Assembly: GCA_033557675.1 (NCBI GenBank)
Contig: JAWQRM010000217.1
Coordinates: 1 to 26,332, forward strand
Source: Coptodactyla brooksi
Taxonomy: Eukaryota > Arthropoda > Insecta > Coleoptera > Scarabaeidae
Reading direction: 5' to 3'
Length of the DNA: 26,332 nt
Each line of letters opens with the position of its first letter. The first letter of the stretch is position 1. The notes below the pieces were generated by a model. That model was not told the DNA's origin and searched no databases. It worked only from the letters and a program-made list of their open reading frames with translations. Shown here piece by piece: positions 9,601 to 21,600 of the stretch. The translations under genes were made by a program, and so were the position numbers.

Positions 9601-12600
9601 ATCAAGGACAAAGTAAATTCTTCATGTTGTAAGAAGGAAGAATAGTAGCAAATACAGTAAAATTTCGATTACCCTTCACTCTTTTAACTGTCACTCTCTG
9701 TTATTCGTCATCGTAAGAAAAATTCTTTTTTTCTTAAATACAAAAAAAAAATTAAAAACTACTGAAAAAATAAGAAACATTACCATACATAAAGCCCAAG
9801 CTTCAAAGAAACAGAACAAGATGACTGATTATTTCAACAAATAAACTTTATTATCTGACGTAAACCAATGAAACTAGTGTAGCGTAATTTTGTAAATATA
9901 AATCTGTATTGTCCACATGTATGTTTCCATTTTCATTTTCGTCCCAAACCAGCACTAGAATTTCGTTACTGTACACGTTTATTTCGAAATTTCTGTTATC
10001 CCTCTGTTCTGCTAACCATCACAATCCTGGTCCCAACGGTTGGCAGTTTTACTGTACTCAAGGACCAAATACATTATTTCATATAATAAAAGACGTTCAT
10101 ACTATAAAATAAATAAACAAATTCGCCTATCTCCCGAACGATCTACCCTATCCTAACTGTCTAGATGTTTCCGTCCTATCACATTTTCGCTCTGCGCAAT
10201 TTGAATTCTACAGATAGTACCCACTATTTTAAATAGCATAACACCTGTAATAAGCAATTCTTGAAAATATTTATTTTCTTACTTTTACTTAGGACTTTTA
10301 TGATCTGGAAATTTTACTTCCAGATCATAAAAGTACTTCCAGATAGATAGGAATTTTTATATAGATGGTCAGCATGGAGTCAAGATTGTTATTTTTATAG
10401 AATTTTATGCGTTCGTTATATCTGTCCTTGAATTTTCTGCTTATTTGTCCGATATATTTCATATCACATGTACCACATTTGATTTTATATATTCCGGATT
10501 ACTTCATTGTGTTTTTTCTATTGCTGGTTGTATAACGTATTTTATGCTATGTGCCGTCAGGAATGCAATATTTATGTTTTGTTTTTGAATATTTTCGTTG
10601 TGCGGTGGAAGTAAGGTATATGTGAAAATGGTCCATTGTGTTTTATGTTTGGTCATTTGTTCTTTATATTTTTGTGCAATTTTGTTATTAATGTTTTGGG
10701 TAACTGTTTTTGCTAGCTACTTGTGATATGATGTTCATTTCTTGCTGATAGTCTCCTTTCTACATCACAAATGATGCAGATGATGATACCAATCTGTGGA
10801 GTAAGCTTCTAAATGTTCCTTTGACAAGAAGCTTGCTACGAAAGTATTAAAAAACAAAACATAAATATTGCATTCTGGACAGCACAGAGCATAAAACACG
10901 TTACACAACCAACAATAGCAAAAAACAACACACTGGAACAATATGGAATATATAAAATCAAATGTGCTACATGCAATATGAAATATATCGGACAAACAGG
11001 TAGAAAATTCCAGGATAGATATAACGAACACATAAAATCCTATAAAAATAACAAATTTGAGAATGTCAAAACATTCAAGGAAAATTTCTTTGAAGAACTT
11101 TCACCACGCGAAATTTCTTCAAAGTTTCACAATACATTGACATATTGCGTTTATTGTTATCCCTTGCCGCATAAACTCTACCAGCAAAACACCATGACTG
11201 TCCCAAAACACACTTGCTATAATCTTCCATATCGAGATTGTCTGCTTGAATTTCACTTTCTTAGGAGATGCTGTGTGCAGCCAGTCCATCGATTGCTGCT
11301 TCGATTTCAGAGTCAGGTGGGACATCCAAGTCTCATCTCCTGTGATGATGTGATCCAAAAATTTATCCCCTTCTTCTTGATATTGGGTCAAAAACATCAA
11401 TGCACCTGCACACCTTTTCGTTTTGTGTTCCTCAGGAAGCGTCTTTGGAACCCATTAGGAGCTCATCTTCCTGTAATCCAATTTCTCCGACACGATCTTG
11501 TACAGGACGGACCTTGAAACGTGTGGAAAATGCCGGCCAAAGAGCAGTTCATTGTGCACATTCTCCCGACCTTCCTTAAATAATCTTTCCCACTTACGAA
11601 CGTTACCTTCATTCATTACATCGGGTCCATACACTTGACAGATCTGGCGATGAATTTCTGCTGGTGTCACATTTCTTGCTGACAAGAATCTGATGACTGA
11701 TTTTATTTCACACGTGGCAGGCCTCTGGATCGTCTTAAACACTTTCATAGTTCACCATGAAGTGTATACTCCGCTGGCTTTTAACTGCGTCGATGCATGC
11801 TCATAGGATGCCAGAATAGTGTGCGCATGCACTCAATTTCATCTGTGTGAGATTTCAGGGGATATCGCCGACAGGTTCTTTCTTTAAAAATACGCCTCAT
11901 ACAACCATTTTTAATACGATGATACTTTGGATGCTGATGTTTTATTATATATGATATGATGTTTCATTTATTATATTGCGAGAGGAAGTAAATCGCAAAA
12001 GATAATTAAAAAATAACTTACTGTGGAAATCACCTCAAAACTATTTTCATTTCACAGCATAATGTGAAATGAAAATCATAAAGCTGGATGATGCTGCCAT
12101 CTATTAACATTCTTGGAAACTTATTTCTACTTTAAGATATATCGTATATCAATTTATGACTTACTTAATGATTCTCCCACGTACAATAGTATTATATAAT
12201 AGTAAGAAAAAATCTAGGCAAAGAGAATATAAAAGATTATAACCTAGAAAAAATTAATGTTTTTAATCTCAATTTCAGGATGTATAGCTCCACCACCAAA
12301 ACGATTCACTCATATTAGAGCTTTACTGAATTAAGTTTCATTATAATTCATTTCATATGAGTTGGACGACATTTTTGAAATGGGTTTTATGAATGACTTG
12401 AGAATATTCTCTAAATTACTGCATTAAAATAAACAGGGTTTAAAAATTATGCTTGAGAACACTCGTAAGAGTCTTCTTGAAATTTAAAATTTGCTTTATA
12501 GCAAAGCTATACCATGTAGATAATAATAAGATAATTTGAATAGTCACGTATAATTGTACATTGTGAATTGTTCTATACATGCCACATAGCCACGTTGTTC

Positions 12601-15600
12601 TTCTAAATAAATAATTCAAAAATATCTTCAAAGCTAGAGGGTTTCTCTAATATTGCCATCAATATCACTGTAAAACTATTTGCAGTAATAAATCACCCTG
12701 CACCTTGATCTCTTCAAATGCAAATGCTAAGGTTTCACACTACATGTGACTGCTACCTATTTTCCTTTTATTTATCATGCAAATCCGAAACAAGTACAAA
12801 CAGAACACGAATAAAGAATAGTATGATACTTTGCATAATTTTGAAATCATTTATAAATGGGATATTAAATGAGAACTTACCGATAACTTAGTAGTAGAAC
12901 TTATAATCCAAATCTGGTAGCCAGCACAAAAAAGAAGTTCCATTTAAAACCGTGGAAAGTGGGGCCTGTACAACGAGATCTTAAAATTTAAAATAAATTG
13001 GTTAGCAGTACCAGCGACATTTATTTTTTGTCATGATTTCTGAGACCTATTACATGACTTTTTCTCATTCATGCGGTACATTTGTTTAATTCACCTATAT
13101 ATTTTAGCTGAAATAAGGAAATTGACTGCACTAGGTTTTGCAATAGAAGATTGTGTTCATGCATTGGAACACTGCGATCAAAAATTGGATGATGCTGCGT
13201 TATGGCTTACACAAAATGCCCTACCATCTGGCACTCATGATTCTGATATAACATCTGAATCTGGAAAACAATCTAATATTTCTGCTATAGAAGTAAGTAA
13301 AGTTCGTAACATTTCTTTGTCATACTGTCAAATAAAAATCCCAATGCTAGCTTTTGCAACACATGTAACCAAAAGATTTATTAACGAAATATTTTTTTTC
13401 TTTATTGCGATATAATATTCATTTAAATTCATTAATATTGAGCTTGCGTCAAAACTAGAAGTTTTACATTTTAGTCCTGTGTGATAATACGTACCTCTTT
13501 TAGGTGAAAGCTGATTGTATATATTTATGTATAATTGATGATTGTGGTGATGCAGATGTGCCGCTATTGGAATTGTCATTGTCAAGACTGAATCTTCGAC
13601 AAAGTTTACTTGCAGTCATACCTATAGAAGCTGAAAGTGGTTCCCAGGGTGCAATGGAGTGTGTATTATCTGGAGATTATTACAATCGGGTATTGTCAGG
13701 TTGGGAACCAGTGATTGAACCATGGAAGTAAGATCTTCTATTACTTTCTTATTAGCAAAATGTTACTTGCTTTATGTAAAAGTTTAAATATTTTTTAAAA
13801 CAGATTCTTTCCGTAGAGTGTACTTGATTTGCTTATAAAATTTTCTGAGATTTTGCATTATAAAAAACCTTTTTTCACTTTAGAAGGAATGGATGGTTGA
13901 TTTGAGATACATCAAAACATCGATGATGGGTTACAGATTAAGCAAGTTGTTATGACAACTGCATTTCTTGAACCTTTAAGGGGTCATGTCTAGTTAGAAA
14001 AGTCCAAAAAATCGATTTTTGTTTTTTGCATACTCTTGAAGTACGCCATTTCAAGAATGTTTGCTGAAAATTTCATGTAAATTGATCAAAAATTGACAAA
14101 ATGCCGAAAGCAGCACACAGCAGCTGCCTGCTTAATTCTGTGATTCTGTGTAAGTTAAGAAAAATAAATTACACTCTACTGATAACTAGACCTCAAACTT
14201 TAAAGGCGTTTTTCCTCAAATTACACTTTTTGGAAAAGTCCCATACGGTGACCACGATATCCTGCGAACCATTAAAGCAATCGACCTAAAAATTTCTTGT
14301 ACTTATTGTGTGTATCAAAGGCTTGTTCGTGAACGAAGGGTTTCTAATTTTAGTGAAAACTTTTTTCTTATTGAAAAACAATCCAACAATAAGAGCCCGA
14401 AAAGTCGCGGCCGTTTTCCTTAAAACAGTCGCCATTTCGTTAAAAGTTATTTTTTTCATAAAATCCATCGTTCACGAACAAGATATATTCATACACTAAC
14501 AAAAATCTTTTTGGCTTTTGATATCACATGATTTGGCTTTGAGCTCGTGGCCGCTGCACAACACCCTCAAACATCAGGTTTCCTTAAAGTGGGCACAACT
14601 TCCTTAATTTACAATATTTTTCAACGAAAAAAATGTTGAATGTTCAATATAGTTCTAATTTTGGACACGTGTTCTCGAATGTCAATGTCAAATACTTTAC
14701 TATAATTATTTATAGGCATTTAATTGTAAGTTTTTAATTGTATTGCCAGCATTACAATAAACTTTTTAACATTTTCTCTGAAGTGTGCGTTTTGTTTTAG
14801 ATGTTTGCTTATCTGGAACCGTATTTTATCTCCAAATATTTCAAATCTTTTACAAATGAATATCGAATCGAAAGAAGTTCTTAACATTAACATAAGCTCC
14901 ACTTTAACAGATCTGTATAGACAAGTTAAGAATAATTGGATGCAAGACTTTTATAACACCAAAGATATCCACCAAAATTCGGCCAAGCCTATGTCTAGTC
15001 CTCCAGGATACAAAAGACGATCTCCGTTTGTTCCGTTTGTGATAAAGAATGATACAGGTTCCACATTAAAATTTACCACGTTAATTTCTGACATGAATGA
15101 ATTGTATAATCGTAAAGGACGTAAGAAAATTGAGGAAAAGTGGACATCGGTACCTAATGGGGAATCTCTCACATTTAGATTCAAAAGCAGCGGTATGCAT
15201 CTGATTATACATAATTTTGTAGTATATTATTTATTGTTCATACTTACATCATACATTTGTAGGTAAAATACGTCACAGTGACACACACATAATGCGCATG
15301 CATAGGCTAGGAGTCCAAGTTGACGGTTATCAGCCAGTAACACCAGTAACAATAGATAAAGTGGGAGTCTACTTTAGAAACACCGCTCCTGCAGTGCAAC
15401 CCAGAGTAAGTACACGTATGAAAAAGGAAAGATTTTGAAAATGAAAATATTACAGAATCAGCAAGATGTTCCACCAGCAAGAATTGTTTTTGATATTTCT
15501 ATTGAAGGATCAGCGCGAAAGTTAATTACTGTGCGTTCTGCATTATTAATTGTTAATAAATTAAAAGAAGATATAGAAGTAAAGCTGGAAAATAATTTTC

Positions 15601-18600
15601 TTATCGACATGTTAGGTATGTATTTTCCATCATAATTTAGTTACTTACACAATTATTGTTGGTGTATTGCGTGTATCATTACGGAGGAGGAGGCAAATAT
15701 CTGTTATCATTTTAGAGCAGTAAAAAAGCAAAATAGTAAAAGGTATTTATGATGTACTTATGTAATAATGGCTTTAGATTTTTCTGTAAGTGAATTGATA
15801 TTTCAAAATGAATTTGTATTCTATTGAACAGACAATATTTTATGAAAACTTAATCAATAATTCAAACTGAACAGTGTTTTCGAAGTGAGTTTAACACATT
15901 AATGCCCATGGTATTTTTTTTTAAATAAAGTTTTAATAAAAATAAAATTTTGACTTGTATCGTATAGGTTCTTGAATGTACATAAAAACATTTGATATAG
16001 AACAATAATACTAAAAAATTATATGTTTTTACTCTATTTACACTTTTTACTCTATTAACACTGTATGCTCAATTAACAAGGACACTGGGCGCTATGGCAA
16101 TATTCACGCTACATTATTTTTTACATAAATTTTTGTTAAATCAATACACCTCAAAAACAGTATTAATTAGAAACAATGAAACTATACATTATATGTTTGT
16201 TGATTAATTGAAAATATAATTGAAAATATGTTGGTGGTTGCATAGCACATGGAACTAATGAGACAAATAATTGTTAATCTCTATGAAGTGACCTCATTAT
16301 TGGATAATAGAGTATAAAGCATTCAAATTCCGATTTAAAACTGGTTTTGATTTATATTTGCTTGAGGAGACAACAATTTTCTAAGAGAAATGTGTTAGGG
16401 GGACCGGAAAGTAATGTCATTTCTGCGTATATCGATATTCATTTGTCATTTATCAGCTCATTCTGTACTTCAAAGTTGTGCGAAAGATATTTTAAGGTTA
16501 TAGTAACTGGTTAATAATTAAAAATGTAAATAATTAAATCTTAATTTTTTTTGCAATTTATGGTAAAATGGCCAGCCAAATACCAAATATCCGGCGTTGT
16601 ATGCTTTTTGAATTTCACAAGGGTAGTAACGCGACAGTTACTACCAAAAACATTTACGATGTTTATCCAAGTGCATTAGATATTCATAAATGCCAAAGGC
16701 AGTTTTCTAAGTTCAAATCTGTAATTTTGATATTTTCGACTCGTATCGATCAGGAAGACCAACAACTTTAGACAATGACATGTTAAGGGTGGAAGTGGAA
16801 GCAAATCTATGTCAAACAATCGAGGAACTGGCACACACTCTTGATTAACCTTGGTCGATCATCTAAGAACATTTGCAGCAGATTGGTAAAGTCAGCAGAG
16901 CAGATGTTTGGATCTCGCATAATCTGCCCAAAGAAAATACAGCTAATTGATCCACCACATGCAACTTATTGCTTCAGCAGCACAATACAGAAGTGTTTTC
17001 AATCAATCAATCAACTAGTCAATTGATCGATCAATCAGCCAATCAAGTCAATTAGCCAATCAACCAATTGATCAACACGATAATACAAGATGAACATTTT
17101 CTAAGTGGCAAAGAATTCGAAAATTTGGGTGATGTGCAAAATGTCATCTCCAGATATTTTGCTCAAAAACCAATCGATTTTTATCGATCCGGCATTGAAA
17201 ATTTGCACTAGCAAAAGGTTATTGATAACAAGCGTGATTACATTATTGATTAAAAATAAAAACTTGTTAAAAATGTTTCTGTTTGAATTTAATGTAAGAA
17301 AACAACATTACTTTCCGGTCCCTCTAATAAACGTACTCAAATAGGTACAGAACTAAATGGGTTAACCTTTAGAATTGTCCTCATGATAATCCATTAAAAA
17401 ATTTGGTTGAAAACTAGCATTTAAGTGGATCAGCACTCGAATGCTAGGTTTCACACGCAAGGAAGAAGTAAGACTGTTATTTGAAGTCTGCAACGCTTTG
17501 TACAATAAATATCAATACTAAATTTACCAAATGCAAGTTTCCCGCAAATGCTACACAATATCCCTTCAAAATACCTCTTGTCCAGCTATTGTTTTAAAAT
17601 GATAAACTTGTTCTCCTTCAGTTGTATAAGTTTCTTAAGAGAATATACATATGTCATGGATAGTGTGTTCATGAGTGATGATGTATTTTCAATTAAATAA
17701 CCACATTAGCAGACTTTTGTTATTTGGCTATTAAAGTTCATACAAAATTTATGAAGACTATTCGAATGAAGACTATTCGGTTCACAATTTCAAGCTCAAG
17801 AATTCTTGGACCATACTTCTGTGAAGAAAATGGTCTTTCTTTTACTGTAAATTCTTGAAAATACATGAATAGAAGAATATTGGTTTCAACAAGATGGTGC
17901 TACAAGACAAGAACTCTTGATTGATGACCTGGAAAAAATTGTAATCTATTTAAAATTTACAGAATATCAGATATTACATAATGCAATGAATAATTTTATT
18001 TATTTATTTATTTAATGCCCAACAGTTAAAACCAATTGAAGGGCAAACAAGAAATACATTGCCAAGAACATAACGAAGTATATAAAGAAAAACTAAAACT
18101 AACTAATTCAAAACTAAAGTAACCTAAAATGAATTGAAAACAGACCATGACTTAAATGAAACAAACGGAACTTCAAGAACTAACAAAAACAAAAAATCAT
18201 TCTAATACTAATAATAATAATATTAATCATAAAGTAGCATAACTAACATAAATCCCAAAAAGAAAACAAATCAAAGCAAATCGTTCTAAACAATAGTAAA
18301 AAAGTATAACCACGCATAGACTAAACAAATAGAAATTTTATACACAAATATGAAAGAAAATAATGAATTAGAAAATAACTACTAACACAAGCGGTTAGCA
18401 TTACGGGTCATATGACTAATTGGTGACCTCTCCGCGACATTAGTACGAGCCGCAGGCACCAAGAAAAATATAAAACTTTTAGTGGACAGTCTGGGAACGT
18501 GAATTGGAACACTCTCGAGCAATTCCATCAGAATTGCTGGAGAGTAATCTAAGGGTAGCCCATCTAAATAGACTACCAGGGCGCAGCATGAAATCAAGCG

Positions 18601-21600
18601 AACGCAGCACTGTTCTGCACATAGCCTTGATGTGATAATTGAACGATAGGGTGGATTAAATCAAACACCAAGATCCTTGTAAACCAGGCTGTTAGATAAC
18701 ACGACACACGGAGGGGTACGATCATTTCTTCTTGGTGAACGACATAAAAGTGCACTTAGCAATATTCAGCGGTAGACCAGATGCAGTACACCAACCAACC
18801 AAAGTCCAAAGGCAGCCCTGCAAGAAGTTACTATCATGGGCCCCATCAGCATAAGCAAGGATACCACAAGGCAGCAATAATTTTGTACAATGTTTAGAAG
18901 AGTGCGTTGCCAAAAGAGATGGATATCTGCTGCATACCATTTTTACTGAATAAAATACCTTTTTGAATATTTTATAGTTTGTACGTCTTTGTGCATAAAG
19001 TAATTTGTATTAAAGTTTCAAAATGATGAAACTTTTCATTTGGAAATATCATTTACTTTAAAACAAGTTGTCTCCTGTAGTACAAAAACTTTTAAATCAG
19101 CTGAAATTACTACTAGTTGAAGATACTGACTACTATTACTTACTATTTTTCTTTTTAAAAGGACGTTTCAAATGCTGATTATTAGCAAAGATGAAAACAA
19201 AGAGTTTATGTTATAGATACCCAATGGGCTGCTAGCAGGATTCTTATAGTGAAAAGCGGACACACTGTACCTGTTCCTTTAATGCATGCGCATTGTTCCC
19301 TTACTGCGAGGCCAATTATGACACAAATGTGCACTTTTTCGACACCTTATATTTTTTGGGAATCCGTGAATAAACCTGAGGATGTTAAATATGAGTTAAG
19401 AGCATGTCACCCACGCAAAAGTTCGGTGTACAGGTAAAAATTCGTTTAGAATTAAAAAATATTTTAAGAATAAAAAACTTTTTATGATTGTAGATTCTGT
19501 GCTGAAATAAAAAGGGAAAACTATCCATTAGACAGACCGGGCGCCTATGCTGGAGCAACCTGCCAAAATATTCAACCTGCCCACACCATAACCTTATTAC
19601 CAAATGTTCTCATTGTCAATCTCTTACCAGTTGACATATCATTTCAAATATTTGGTAGATCTGGTCGAGTACGTTGTGGTAGCCAATCATTTGTTTCTTC
19701 TGTTGACACAGAAGACTTGATTGAGATGAATTTATATTTAGAAAATTTTCCAAATTCACAAGCATTAATTATACCTCCAAATTGTTCTGGTGCAACATAT
19801 CGAGTAAAACTAGAGGATAGTTTGAGAAGGAAATTAAATCTTACAGTTGTTGTTATGCAAAACTCTGATGCAAGATTAAAGGTATATATTGTGTTATATT
19901 CTATATACTTCAGTAAATCATTCCCAAATCTCATCAGTGAATTCAAACATTGCTAAATATAAAGTCCATATAAAAGTTTAAGTTTCAACATATCCTTCAT
20001 CAAATAGGGCGATCTCTTAGGTGTCCTCTTTAATCAATATAATATGATACTGCTTAACTGCAAATAACTATCAAATACATCAACTTGAACAACGAATTTG
20101 TGTTTGACCATGGTTAGTAGCAACTAGTATCAAATATTTAATTGCAATAAAGGGGTAGCTAATTACACATGGCAGTATTTCTTAATGTTCTTACCTTCAT
20201 GATACATTTTCAAAAAAAGGAAGATTTCGCGGCACATCTATGAAGTCGTAGAAGAAGAAATTTCTAAATTTAATAAATAGAACAAAAAATTATATTAACA
20301 GTCTAAAAAACATTCATTTGTTTATATTTAGCCTTGATTAATATTTTGTTTTCAACCAACTTATACTGACACTGTATAAAAGACAGATGCAAAGAAGAGA
20401 AAAGTTATTATGAGTCTTCTCTAAGTGAGGACAATTATAAATACTATTCAATAGTCACTACAACTAACAGACACCTCAACCACAACACTAATGTTTTAAA
20501 ATTCAACATATGTTTCGGTTTATCGACCATCTTCAGGAGAATAAACAACTAAAATGAAAAACCGGACTTATAACTTTAAAAACAAAGATAAAATATTTAA
20601 TAACGGCCCTGCTTCTATGCCTGCCTGGATCCTTTTTGACCTGGGAGGTAGAAGGGCAAGGGAATTAAAACCTAATCACAAATAAGCAGACCCATTAAAA
20701 AGTAATTATGGTAGGTATCTAAGTCTGGTTTTTCATTTTAGCTGTTCATTCTTCTGAAGACGGTTTATTCGATGTTTTAAAACATTAGTGTTGTGGTTGA
20801 GGTGTTAGTTATAGTAACTACGAGACGACATATCTCTGTTTCTTCTAATATAACTATTCAGTAGCAATGTTAGCTCTGGTTACTATTGCGCACACATATG
20901 GCATTCATTTCACATATTGTGAAATGAATGCTGCTAATAAAAAAAAATGAATGATATATGAGAATTGTTTTCGTTTTTAATATAAGAGTTTTCTCTTAAT
21001 TGTTTTAATATAAGAGAAAACGAATTTGTTACTTGCCTAGTAATAAATCATTACTTTTTAACGTCTTTACTATTCATTGATATTGGTATTTTTATCATTT
21101 ACGTTCTTTGTTTTTGTGTTTTCTAGATCACAATTTCTGTTGGGTACTGGCTTATCAATAAAACTGGATTACCATTAGTTTTCAGACAAGGAGGAGTAAT
21201 TGCTGAAGCCGCAGGGCAATTCAGAGAACATGAAAGTGCCAGGATGGTACAACCTTTGTTGTTTAGTTTCTCTGATCCAGATGCTAGCCCAACAGTTATG
21301 GCTAGAGTTGGCAATAATGTTATTCTGGATAGTACACCGCAGGTAACCTTTGCAACTATATATAAAACTCTTATTGGTATAGTAATTAAAAAAACTATTT
21401 GGTCACAAACTTTCTTCATTCTACAAAAATAATGCACTTTCAATAGGTATACTCTTACCTACCCACATTTACACTTATTGCTTACTGTTATGCTTGTTAT
21501 CTTTTACTGTAATCGATAGAAGTTGTCGAAACACAAATTCAAATGTATTCAAACTGTCAACAGCGATTATGACATAGTTTTTCTTCCATGAGACACAAGC

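Noticed and set aside
10978..11517. A 179-residue + frame taken as one protein
   Set aside because: Its first third is the Penelope-like GIY-YIG fragment; the rest is antisense to the mariner remnant at 11076-11760. It is a chance fusion of two transposon fragments.
12440..12631. Minus-strand 63-residue frame in the 5.35-kb intron
   Set aside because: No recognisable motif and no flanking repeat or splice support.
16998..17075. CRISPR-like or regulatory array
   Set aside because: The units are 4-base CAAT/TCAA simple repeats without spacers, inside a dead mariner in a eukaryotic intron.
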